A stretch of DNA of 64,000 nucleotides from NCBI GenBank assembly GCA_024509875.1, contig JAMPIV010004259.1, positions 186,001 to 250,000 on the forward strand, in the 5' to 3' direction. The translations under genes were made by a program, and so were the position numbers. Source of the DNA: Oreohelix idahoensis. Lineage: Eukaryota; Mollusca; Gastropoda; Stylommatophora; Oreohelicidae. The notes under the pieces are model-generated. The model worked only from the letters and a program-made list of their open reading frames with translations, was not told the origin of the DNA and did no database searches. Below are positions 33,512 to 43,013 of the stretch, piece by piece (position 1 is the first letter of the stretch; each line of letters opens with the position of its first letter).

Positions 33512-34186
33512 TGTCACGGCGCTATTTCGCAGTGTATCTTTTGTACGAAAAGTTAGCCTGGCAACACTGGGGATAGCTAAACCCGCGAGTCAGGTGACTA
33601 CCGGAAGCCGGGAATCAGGCGCGAAGGTAGTCAGTGAGATTCTAGCCAGTGTCCGAGTAGGACGGATTTATTTTCCCTTTGCCAGCGAGTAGCTGTGAAG
33701 TTCATGTTATGGACTATGGGTTTTGAGAGCTTGCCGTATTCTTTCTAGGTGGATTGTTATGTGATTAGTCTAGTACAGTGTAGAGTTTAGATTGTACAAC
33801 TGTCAGGCCGTTAATTTATAAGTTGACAACGATTTGAGTATTTCTTTGTCACAGTTTTTCTGCTCAAGATGAGCGATAGTCATTGCAGTGTTTTGTCAGT
33901 GGAAGTCGTACTGTTATGTATGATACTGATAGATTAAGTTGTTGAGGCAAGTTACATTGGCATTTCTGTACTGTATTTCATGCGTATTGGCCTTATTGTT
34001 ATTGTGCATAGCATTAAAGGGAAGTACCTGTAGAAGGTGTTGATTACTTATGCCAGCCACTGTTGTGTGGTCATACGTCTAGAAGAATGAGCCTATTAGT
34101 GTTATTATAAATCCACACTACAGTGGTGCAACCATAGTGAATTGGTTCTAACAACTGAGGACATCGTCTATACAGTTGTTCTGACA
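33512..34186 (+). repeat. 3' LTR of LTR-3
   Basis: 675 bp, matching 26285-26968. It lacks a 9 bp GTGTGATGA-type segment present in the 5' copy and has scattered substitutions. Right flank ATATA. Confidence 0.92.
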
Positions 34187-34239
34187 ATATATATGTCAAA
34201 CGTCTTCTACGTTATATCGTAGGTTCCCAGCCCACGCTT

Positions 34240-34945
34240 CCACCTGGCGTTTTTGACACACCCCCAATTAACGAGAAGGTTTTTTCGCGCCTAAAATACC
34301 AGCCAATACATTCACAAGTTCATGTTATGACAACTTTTCCTCATGTAATATTTTCCATGACTCATGCGTTTGAAAAATTCAAACAGTCAACGTCCTATAT
34401 ATGGAGTTGTGATATCCGTAAAATGTTGTCAAATGTGACTAATATCACATTTCCTGCTCACTCTTCCAAATGCCTTCCAAGATTGCATTTATCTATAATC
34501 GCCTATCCTAAGTAATTCGGAAGTCTGATTACATAGTTTATCAGACTCTGGCGATCTCTTGTATCACTTGACTTGTCGCAAACCAACTGCATGTCTAGAC
34601 AAATCGTGGTCTATACAATTAAACCCGTGTTGCAAGTCCATTCTGCTGTCGAGTCGGAAGTGATTATGCATTTTTAAGCAAACACTTCATGCTCGCATTT
34701 ACATGGAGTCAATGTGGTATTAACACGTTTAGTGATACAATTAATCTCTCCGGGATGGGCGATTGTCTGGCCTGTCATGCGTCGTAGTGTGAAATGTGAA
34801 CAATGACAGTAGGAAAAAAGGGTAACAATTCTGAGTAGAAGATAGGCACGAAATTATGTGCGCTAAATATGTCGAAATAATAGATAATAATGGCGGTGAG
34901 AGGAAATAACGAAAAAGCAAACAGCCGAATTCGTCACACTTCTAC
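34240..34945 (+). mobile_element. FB1 arm, third copy
   Basis: Colinear with 15190-15747: TTCCAAGATTGCATTTATCT, AGTAATTCGGAAGTCTGATT, GACTTGTCGCAA, CAAGTCCATTCT, GGGATGGGCGATTG, GGGTAACAATTCTGAGTAGA, GCACGAAATTATGTGCG and GTCACACTT. Only one arm is present; the region to its left is the (AT)n tract and LTR-3. Confidence 0.85.
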
Positions 34946-35584
34946 ATAACCATATCTCAAGAGCCTCAATTCTTTAATGTGACATCGGTGGATGCTTGTA
35001 TTTTAAAATTAGATTTTTGACTTATTTTCGTATGATATTTGTTTGCGCCATTTGCGAACTGCTTCCTCATTTTAAAATTAATTTAAAAAAAAAATGTGAA
35101 GCCTCGATCCCATGAACCATTAAGTTAATAGTCGAACTTTGTAACCTTTGCCCTACAGAGGCATACATGAATGAATTGTCAGCGTTTGTATAACGAGGAA
35201 GTAACCCGCCAAAACACAGCAGGGAAATAATTATGTTATGCTCTGTCTACTGCATGTCGTGATGACGGCACTTACTTCTTCTGTGGTCTTTTCATTCATG
35301 TTCATGTTCCTTCAGAAGTAAATCAATGACATGCAAAGAGTGGCACGAAAGAAAAGTAGCTTCATCTATGATGAGCAGTGATTTTTCTCTGGCTAAATGT
35401 ATAAATTGTATGGCGCGGATTGCTGAAGAGTAACAGAAAAGAAAATGTCCAAATTATCCTCATTCCATACAACCTGCCTAATGACAATTTTTCGAATTTT
35501 TTGGCAGAATACCATCTCCAACCAGGAACTGCTTACACGGTGCAGTCAAAAAAGGCATACACACCATCAATGAAGGCAGACACT
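34946..35584. other. No recognised feature
   Basis: AT-rich DNA with no supported element. Confidence 0.45.
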
Positions 35585-35830
35585 GGAACTAGGTTGATTA
35601 TGTTCTCAGAAGGGACCCTGACACCATCACTAGAACTGCTACGCTATGGACCCCTGAAGGACGGCGCAAGAGAGGCAGACCAAAGACAACCTGGTGGAGA
35701 ACAGTGGAAGCTGAGATACAAAGCATGAACCAGAGTTGGGGTACAGCACGAAGGTTGGCCACCGACCGAGCAAAATGGGGACAGTTTGTTGCTACCCCAC
35801 AAGACTCCACTAGGCGTGATGGCCACTGAC
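35585..35830 (+). pseudogene. LINE-E 3' fragment
   Basis: The frame reads A-T-L-W-T-P-E-G-R-R-K-R-G-R-P-K-T-T-W-W-R-T-V-E, then S-W-G-T-A-R-R-L-A-T-D-R-A-K-W, the C-terminal tail of an RTE/BovB-like LINE protein. A second, worse copy is at 42550-42725. The RT core is absent. Confidence 0.75.
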
Positions 35831-36095
35831 TGCTTTGTCAGTCAGGGGCTAAGGATCCAAAAAGAAGACAAAGAAATATATAAATATAAATTGGACATGC
35901 ATTGTGCGATGAAATTTCGTTCCAAAAAAAGAAGTCTTGACTATTTCTAAAACACACGCCATGAAGAGATGAAAGAAAACAATGCGCTTTATTTCAATTG
36001 GTTTGCAAATTACACTCCGCGACGCAATGCGCTGCGTTTCCATAATTGAAAATGCACCACGAATAGATAGCAAGTTGATGAGAATTTTTAACTGA
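35831..36095. other. No recognised feature
   Basis: Short interval between two LINE fragments without a distinctive signal. Confidence 0.4.
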
Positions 36096-36490
36096 TGTTT
36101 TTCATCATCATCCTCATCATCATCAATCATCATCATCATCAATCACCCTTCAGCTACCCTAGAATCATAGGGCTTCTACTAACTTATGCCAAGTCTCTTT
36201 GTCCCGTGCCATCCAGCTCAACATCTTGCCATGTCTTTTTCATGCTCATCATTCTGCCTCCAGTTGTATTCATCATGCGTTTTATCTATCTTTACCTCTC
36301 TACCTTTCTTATACTGGGAATTCCAGAACGAGTACTGCCTTGTAATGCTATCATCACCTTTCAGAAATGTGTATCTTATCCACCGCCAGCGTTCTATTCT
36401 GATTTCTTGTTCCACTGGAACTTGTCTGGTTCTTGTCATCAATTAGTGATCTTGCCATACCACATCAGTCCTTCTGTTCTACGCAAGCAT
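36096..36490 (-). pseudogene. LINE-B 3' fragment with (TGATGA)n tail
   Basis: Minus-strand translation has I-E-R-W-R-W-I-R-Y-T-F, D-D-S-I-T-R-Q and F-W-N-S-Q, aligned with the 17690 and 8940 fragments. The 3' end at 36096-36146 is an ATC-rich tract (TGATGA repeats on the LINE strand), showing the tail of this family. Stops interrupt the frame. Confidence 0.75.
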
Positions 36491-36756
36491 TCATTTATAA
36501 AAGCATGTAGGTTCTTGGTTGTTAACATGTTCATAATGTTTATTGAAGTTTTTCTCGTTTTAAACCTTTTACAGGATGGGGTAAACGGCTTCGTGCCTAA
36601 ACCTCCTTAATCTTTTTTTTACGACTTGCATGATAGGCTACAGTGTTACTATTCCTTGCGCAGAACGAGAGTTCTTCAATGTTATACAGAACCAATCCTG
36701 ACATAACGGAAGTGAGTCGTAGAAAATTAGTAAACAAGCAGAAAAAGCATTAGAGG

Positions 36757-37100
36757 CGACCGAAATGTGGTTTTGCAGAAGAATGTTAAAAATACCACGG
36801 ACAGTTAAAAAGAGTAATGAGGATGTCTTGAAAAAATCCAACGCTCAAAGAAAACTTATTCCTCGTGTTAGAAGAAATAAATGCACTTTCTTTGGTCATG
36901 TATGAGAAGAAAGAAGCTAGAGTATATTGTGACAAAAGGAAAGATAGAAAGAAAGAGACACAGAGGACGACAAAGAGAGAAGATTCTGGACAGTTTGACA
37001 TCATGGCATGGAAGGAAGTCAACAACAGATATCAATAGTACTATGGACAGGAAGTTGTGAAGAGATGTGATCACCGACGCCACCACACATGGTAATTGAA
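36757..37100 (+). pseudogene. LINE-A-like 3' fragment, decayed
   Basis: Reads E-M-W-F-C-R-R-M-L-K-I-P-R-T-V-K-K-S-N, T-F-F-G-H-V, then an in-frame stop and R-H-R-G-R-Q-R-E-K-I-L-D. This parallels the Y-R-R-M-L-R-I-P-W-T and F-F-G-H-I-K-R blocks of LINE-A. Ends near GAAGAAGAAG. Confidence 0.7.
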
Positions 37101-37584
37101 GAAGAAGATTATTTGCGTCCTTGTCAGGCCCCGATAACATTTACATAGCAACGGGTAATTTCCTCCTCCGACTTGACGGCGCCATTATTTTTAGGCCTAA
37201 GTCTTTTTTTTTTTTTTTTTTTAAGTGCGAAATAGAAATCCCAGAAGGTTAAAAGCTCAAATTTGCTTTTAACGTACAAAAAAAAAGAAAGAGAAAAAAA
37301 AGAAAAGAGGAAACACTATTTCTATGGAGGTTTTCCTTTCATGTCGGAGCCATCTACTTTGGACCATCTGAAGCATGGTTTGTGAGTCACAATAACCGCC
37401 CCCTGTTAATGAAGTCTTAAACAACCACCTTAAGGCTACAACAGCTACTTCTACCTCCATTGTCATGCTGGAGGTTGTTGTTGTGGCAGAGTAAATATAA
37501 CGAAATATATGTTTTTGCAGCATATATGTGCGTAATGTTTGCTTTCGTCCCGAATATTGTGTAGTTTTAAATGTTTAGCATATA
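37101..37584. other. No recognised feature
   Basis: Contains a poly(T) run at about 37204-37222 and A-rich sequence, nothing more. Confidence 0.45.
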
Positions 37585-37710
37585 TCATTGGTTTGGTTTG
37601 AAAGACTATCTTCATTGCACACGGATAACTCTCTCAGTGCTCCGATCTCCCCCATTAGATCATACAAGGGAGATCTCAGCAGAGTGTACAAACTCCGTAA
37701 AACCGGCGAG
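37585..37710 (+). repeat. Repeat F, copy 2
   Basis: Colinear with 23877-24000. Confidence 0.7.
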
Positions 37711-37899
37711 AATCCCAATGTGTGTATACAGGAATCACACATTCTATAAATATTTTTTTGTGGTGGGTAGGTTTCCTAACTTTTTAAAATTTTGCCAGGG
37801 CAGCGGCCGTATGGCATATTCATTACGATTTCCAAATGCCAAGATATATTTAGCGTGCGCAACTTACACACAGGACCTCACTACCTAGGAGTCCAGGGG

Positions 37900-38622
37900 A
37901 AGTATTACACAAGCCTTTATATACTAGCTAGGGTGGAGGGAGAAGTAAAGTGCTAGCTACCTTCCCTTTCACCGCTAAGGCTATACCACTGTTGTCCTAA
38001 ATAACTTATATCAAGAACTGCACAAAGGCTCGTTTTGCCAAAGGCATGACACAACAACAGTGGATGACATATGACTATCGCTCATGAACAGCTTATATCC
38101 CGTTTATTCAATTAAACACATGACCACACATGGCCTGATGAAAATACAACATTACGACTATATACGTGCCACAACAGGGAATGCATGTACTAATATCAAT
38201 CTACAGAACTGGTAAACTGGCTACCACTATCCTAAAATGAACATCGCGCCATCACGCGGGAAAAACCTACATAGTTACACTGACTATGAAAATGCACGAC
38301 AGTAACTTAGCATGTACCGGACTCAACGCTAAGTAAATAACCACTTCCCTGGAATCCTTAATATCAGACATAGCTAACGTTAGAAATAGGGCTCAAAGGG
38401 CGGGCACCGCGTCACTCTTAGATATCACATACAGCCGAAGCTGACATACCAGAAAACTGCGTCCGCCATGGATGGCAGTCAAATCTCCACTGACTAAATT
38501 CGCGCCAGCCTTGCGCAGTCCGTTACTTCCGCTGATCACATGACTCTCCTGATCACATGACTATCAGGACGGGTTTGGACCGTCTAACCACATAGAAATA
38601 CGGCTAGAAGTACGCCGTGACA
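37900..38622 (-). mobile_element. LTR-like fragment related to LTR-3
   Basis: Its right end, read on the minus strand, starts TGTCACGGCG like the LTR-3 LTR. It also shares GAGCGATAGTCAT and TATGACCACACA-like blocks. A TATATAAAGG on the minus strand lies near 37913-37922. GACAT occurs at 38066-38070 and 38623-38627, which could be a target duplication for a shorter unit. The left boundary is unresolved. Confidence 0.4.
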
Positions 38623-38784
38623 GACATCATTAGGACTAATGTTTCTGAACAAAAAAATTCCATAAATTATATTCACTGTACTGGGAATCGAACCTGGGAC
38701 TTTTATAATTCGAGGGGGATGCCATACCTCTTAGCCACTCCGACCACCAGAATATAACATTATACTCCGTGTAGTTCCTGGAAA

Positions 38785-39030
38785 AGGTGGGGGGGGGGGA
38801 TCTCTGAAGAGACAAAGAAAGAACAGGGCTACGGCAACCTCAGACATGTCGTACTAGGCGACTAATATGAGGTTGGGCAAGAGGCTGGCAACCTCATCAC
38901 GTAAACCAGGTTGCTACAGAAACCACAGCTGCACATGACAACTTTTTTCCCCTCGACTTCCTGCGAGGGGACTAGCAGCAGTGGATCATCCATGCTCCAT
39001 TAAAAAGCACACAGGAAGATGATGATGATG
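38785..39030 (+). repeat. Repeat D copy with (GATGAT)n tail
   Basis: GGGCTACGGCAACCTCAGAC, GAGGCTGGCAACCTCATCAC, GTTGCTACAGAAACCAC, CTGCGAGGGGACTAGCAGCA, CCATGCTCCAT, GATGATGATGATGG. The best match to the 16320 copy. Confidence 0.75.
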
Positions 39031-39840
39031 GATATCCATCGCTGAATTATTCATTAGGCCCACTAGACACGGGCCTGGGACCCCAGGCTTACAGCCCCCC
39101 CCCCCTCCCCGCGAAAAAGAAAGCAACGGAGTCATACCTCATAGAGCTCTGCAGCAACGGAACGTGCACGAAAGTACACTCGTGCGTGCAGGGTAATAGT
39201 ATCCACACAACAGTTAGGTTATTAGTTACCCCCATCCCCGCTTTATTTCTTTTTTTTAAACATTATATTTTCTTGGTAGGGGCCTCACTATCTTTAACAA
39301 AATCTAGGGGCTGTAACGAACTCTTGTTTTTTTTAATACATATTATTATATATTAACAAACAGATTTATTTGAAATCCATTTTGGTTTTTAGTTTTGTCT
39401 TTTAGAAGATCTGAGAAGGGCCCCAAAATATCTTAATAGCCCAGGGCCTCCGGAGCTCTTAATCCTGCCCTTAAGATATCACATTTTGTTGTGATAAAGC
39501 CTACACAATATCCTATACGTGGCAAGGGGAATCGCTCTGACAGATTTTTTTCAAGATATTTCTTTACATGTACTTTACTATAACGATTCTTTTTCTGATT
39601 ACCAGTTTTTCGGAGTATTGTTTTCTACTCTTTCGTTCCCTTTAAAGCAAATTATAACTGTTGTTGTTGTTGATAAAATTTGTTGTGGGTTACAGGGAAA
39701 CGGATAAATAATAGTGTAGGGAGGAAGAATGAAATACTCCTTGGAGACAATTGTCAATGTTGATATCGTAACTTGTTAGCAGGGACTGTGAAAACAAGAT
39801 TAATAATTGAAAGACAGAATAACTACCGAGCAATAAAATA
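39031..39840. other. Possible degenerate MITE and unassigned sequence
   Basis: CATTAGGCCCACTAGACACG at about 39051 and a GGGCCCC...AGCCCAGGGCC block near 39418-39450 hint at inverted ends of a DNA element of about 420 bp, but the pairing is imperfect. The rest to 39840 has no identity. Confidence 0.3.
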
Positions 39841-40206
39841 ATAATAAACTGAGAAAGGGAGAGAGAGCGAGAGAATAAACAAACACACACGCAAACACAC
39901 AGAGAGATAGGTGGAAGGGAAGGAAAGACTTTATTTAAAGATAAAATTTCTGTTCACTGAAAGGAATAGTACATGCAAAGGTTAACTGTTGCGAGAACAT
40001 AATAAACAACCAAGAAAGATTTTGAAAAACAACGCAGACACTACAATGTGAAAGAAATCAGTGCTACAAAAGACATAGTTTATTGACAAATCAAATCCCA
40101 GACATGATCTGGTTCATGTCAGGCCATCGTTAATTGTATGCTAGACCGGAAAGTGATGTCAGGATCTGGCCTTCGATAGAGTGGGAAATGTATGGGACCC
40201 GACATA

Positions 40207-40741
40207 GCAAGAGAAAGACAGAGAGAGAGTGAGTGAGTGAGATAGACACAGAGAGACACAGAGACACTGAGAGAGACATAGAGACACTGAGAGAGACATA
40301 GAGACAATGAGAGAGACATAGAGACACTGAGAGAGACACAGAGACACTGAGAGAGACACAGAGACACTGAGAGAGACAGAGAAAGACATAGAGGCAGAGA
40401 GACAGAGAGAGACATAGAGAGACAGAGAGAGACATAGAGAGACATAGAAGCAGAGACAGAGAGAGGCAGAGAGACAGAGAAAGACATAGAGGCAGAGAGA
40501 CAGAGAGTGACATAGAGAGACAGAGAGAGACATAGAGGCAGAGAGACAGAGAGAGACATAGAGGCAGAGAGACAGAGAAAGACATAGAGGCAGAGAGACA
40601 GAGAGAGACATAAAGACACTGAGAGAGACAGAGAGAGACATAGAAGCAGAGAGACAGAGAGAGACATAGAGGCAGAGAGACAGAGAAAGACATAGAGGCA
40701 GAAAGACAGAGCGAGAGACAGAGACAGACAGACAGGCAGAG
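40207..40741 (+). repeat. GA-rich minisatellite
   Basis: About 535 bp of purine-rich units such as GAGAGACATAGAGGCAGA and GACACTGAGAGAGACA. It keeps all three minus-strand frames open, giving Leu/Ser/Cys-rich products of up to 242 residues that I regard as artefacts. Confidence 0.95.
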
Positions 40742-42190
40742 AGAACGAACGAACGAACGAACTTTATTTTCAAAGGGTTTAGAATTGGGCACGCAGGCCC
40801 GTCTAACATTCTGCCCTTCCTTTCTCTCGTCTTCCATACTGAATCCATTTATTCTCATACGTATCTTAAATATTACTTAAATAATAAAATAACAAAATAA
40901 AATACAATAAAATAAAATCCCAACATTGTAACAGTACAATAACAGTTACATAGACTTACAGTACCTTATCATAATTAATACTAAACAGGGCAAAATTATC
41001 TTTAAAACCTACATATGATGTAATATAATTATTTAAGAACATAATTAAATTAGGGTGGCATATAATCTGCACTCATGATGTATTTGAAAAGTCTGTGATT
41101 GAATGAATATAGACTAAGCGTGTTTTTTTAGGTCGTATGGAAGATTATTCCACATATGAGCAGCAGAAAAAGCTAAACGTTTCTTGAATAAGTCGAGCCA
41201 AGGTTTGGGCATGTGTAATTTATTTAAGCGTTGACTGCGTCTTCCGCTGTATTTGAAAATAGGCCACAGATACGTTGGAGCATTCTGTGATAAGATTTTG
41301 TGAATAAATTTGGCTTTGTTGAAGGGAAAGCGCTTTCTTAGTGGTAATATGTTGAGATATGTATATGGGTCTACACACTGTGTGAGGTTTTTGTCTGAAA
41401 CTAGGCGCACTGCACGTTTTTGAAATGAAAAGAGTCTTTTAGTGTTGTACATGGAGCAGGCATCCCAAATTGTGGAACAATAGTTTAGATGTGTTTGTAT
41501 TTGGGATGTATAGAACATTTTTCGTGTTTCCTCATCTAGGAAATGTTTGATTTTAGCTAACTGGTAAACTTTTTGTGCCGTTTGTTTGGTTAGTGCTTGT
41601 ACATGCGAATTCGAACTTAAATGTTGGTCAATTATGAGTCCTAGTGTTTTATTTTCATTTACATTTTCAATTAAAGAGGTTCCAATGTAGAGCTGAAGTG
41701 TTGTTTTCAGTGAGTTTTGTAATTTTTGTCTAGTTGATATTATGATACATTTTGTTTTAATGATATTTATTTGCATGCAGTTTTCATTGCTCCACTTAAT
41801 AAGATTGTCTGTGTCGCTTTGTAATAATATTTCTAGCGTGTTGCAACTTTTATCACTAGTATAAATGGTACAGTCATCGGCAAATAGGTCGCAGGATGAG
41901 TGCTTCATGTGTAGTGGAAGGTCATTTAAGTAAATGGAAAAAAGTAGAAGGCCGAGAATAGAACCATGAGGAACACCAGTGTCAATAATAGTTGGGCTTG
42001 ACAAGGAGTTATTGTACCACACTACTTGCTGTCTGTCGGACAGGAATGATTTAAGTAATGTCACTAGTTTAAAGTTAACTTTCATTGTTTCTAATTTTCT
42101 TATTAAAACAGCGTGATCTAACATATCAAATGCTTTCCTAAAGTCTACAAAGATTGCTCCACATATGTTATCGTTATCGATGTTTAGGGA
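40742..42190 (-). mobile_element. LINE-D (CR1/L2/Jockey-like), 5'-truncated
   Basis: A minus-strand RT frame is followed by an AT-rich 3' UTR with AAAATAAAG and a (TTCG)n tail (read as GAAC repeats at 40744-40762). Short-repeat tails in place of poly(A) are typical of CR1/L2-type LINEs. Its 3' end joins the GA minisatellite. Confidence 0.85.
41114..42190 (-). CDS. LINE-D reverse transcriptase, 5'-truncated
   Basis: The frame runs from about 42190 to the stop at 41114 without interruption. Blocks: F-V-D-F-R-K-A-F-D (first catalytic Asp), G-V-P-H-G-S-I-L-G (canonically G-V-P-Q-G-S-I-L-G-P), L-F-A-D-D-C-T-I-Y (catalytic box), N-I-I-K-T-K, and N-K-T-L-G-L-I-I-D. The C-terminal portion has H-L-N-Y-C-S-T-I-W, Q-K-R-A-V-R and H-M-W-N-N-L-P. 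The endonuclease and the first RT block are missing. The frame stays open upstream to 42295, but that part shows no LINE motifs and is flank. The frame is open but cannot be autonomous. Confidence 0.88.
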   Translation of the reverse strand, partial: SLNIDNDNICGAIFVDFRKAFDMLDHAVLIRKLETMKVNFKLVTLLKSFLSDRQQVVWYNNSLSSPTIIDTGVPHGSILGLLLFSIYLNDLPLHMKHSSCDLFADDCTIYTSDKSCNTLEILLQSDTDNLIKWSNENCMQINIIKTKCIIISTRQKLQNSLKTTLQLYIGTSLIENVNENKTLGLIIDQHLSSNSHVQALTKQTAQKVYQLAKIKHFLDEETRKMFYTSQIQTHLNYCSTIWDACSMYNTKRLFSFQKRAVRLVSDKNLTQCVDPYTYLNILPLRKRFPFNKAKFIHKILSQNAPTYLWPIFKYSGRRSQRLNKLHMPKPWLDLFKKRLAFSAAHMWNNLPYDLKKHA

Positions 42191-42549
42191 CAGATGGAGA
42201 GATAGAGAAGAGAGGGGAAGACAGAGGACAAGAATGAAAAGCAGGGGAAAAAACTTTAGAATAACGAAGGGGCAGGAGTGAATGTGACAGGACATATGAT
42301 GCTCAAAGTAATCACATTCAGGTGAGAATATTGGTCCGCGAAAAGTGAGGACTATCTAGACATGAATTGACAGTGCAATAGATCGTTAAAAAAAAAATAA
42401 AGACATCGGCAATTTTACTAGCAAACAGATAACAACGACGAGAATTATTATGAAGACAGTGACGAGGTTGGTTAAAGTAATGGCAGTAGTAATCATGACA
42501 TGATGACAAACCAATACTGAGTTTGACAGGGCCTCAGAAAAGACCATGA
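42191..42549. other. No recognised feature
   Basis: Short unassigned interval. Confidence 0.4.
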
Positions 42550-42725
42550 CACTCTCACCAGAACTGCATGTTATGGACTTCAGAAGGAAAGCGAAAGCGA
42601 GGCCGAGCAAGAGCTAACTGGCAGAGAACAGTGAAGGATGGTTGCCGACCGAGCAAGGTGGAGGTCGTTTGCTTCTACCCTACAAGACGCCACGAGGCGT
42701 GATGGTCACTGATTGCTTTGTCAAC
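42550..42725 (+). pseudogene. LINE-E 3' fragment, second copy
   Basis: Shares the AGAACAGTGGAAGCTG / AGAACAGTGAAGGATGG region, CCGACCGAGCAA, TACAAGACGCCACGAGGCGT and GTCACTGATTGCTTTGTCA with 35585-35830. Contains deletions relative to it. Confidence 0.65.
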
Positions 42726-42877
42726 CAGTGACCAAGGACCAAAGAGAAAAGAGGCAGAATAGAGTAAGGACGTTAAAAGATAATTTAAAAAAAAAAATAA
42801 TGTCGGTTTTATAAATGAATGCTACACACGCTTCGGGCTAAACACTTTGTCATTAATAGTTTCAAAGAAGAGACACA

Positions 42878-43013
42878 GATGAAAAATATAAAAAAATCTA
42901 TGACAAAACGACATGAGAGATATAAACAAGCTATGAGAAAACGACATGAGAAATATAAACAAGCTATGAGAAAACGACATGAGAGATATAAACACGCTAT
43001 GAGAAAACGCAAT
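42878..43013 (+). repeat. 33 bp minisatellite, left part
   Basis: About four units of ATGAGAAAACGACATGAGAA then ATATAAACAAGCT. The array is cut by LINE-C copy 1 and continues at 45910. Confidence 0.92.

Larger units (their letters stand above)
26285..34186 (+). mobile_element. LTR-3: degenerate, RT-less Gypsy-like element
   Basis: LTRs lie at 26285-26968 (684 bp) and 33512-34186 (675 bp). Both start TGTCACGGCG and end TTCTGACA, and they differ by several substitutions and a 9 bp length difference. The target duplication is ATATA. A primer-binding-like TGGGGAGCTC starts at 26971. A long leader (about 2.7 kb) precedes a coiled-coil Gag at 29713; a zinc knuckle and a protease follow. No RT, RNase H or integrase motif is visible between 32645 and the polypurine tract. 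It is a non-autonomous, decayed element. Confidence 0.9.

Noticed and set aside
39031..39480. DNA transposon with GGGCC-rich inverted ends
   Set aside because: The pairing between the two ends is too imperfect to call from one copy.
40119..40858. Leu/Ser/Cys-rich minus-strand frames of 180-240 residues
   Set aside because: They are three overlapping frames of the GA minisatellite, with no domain or start context.
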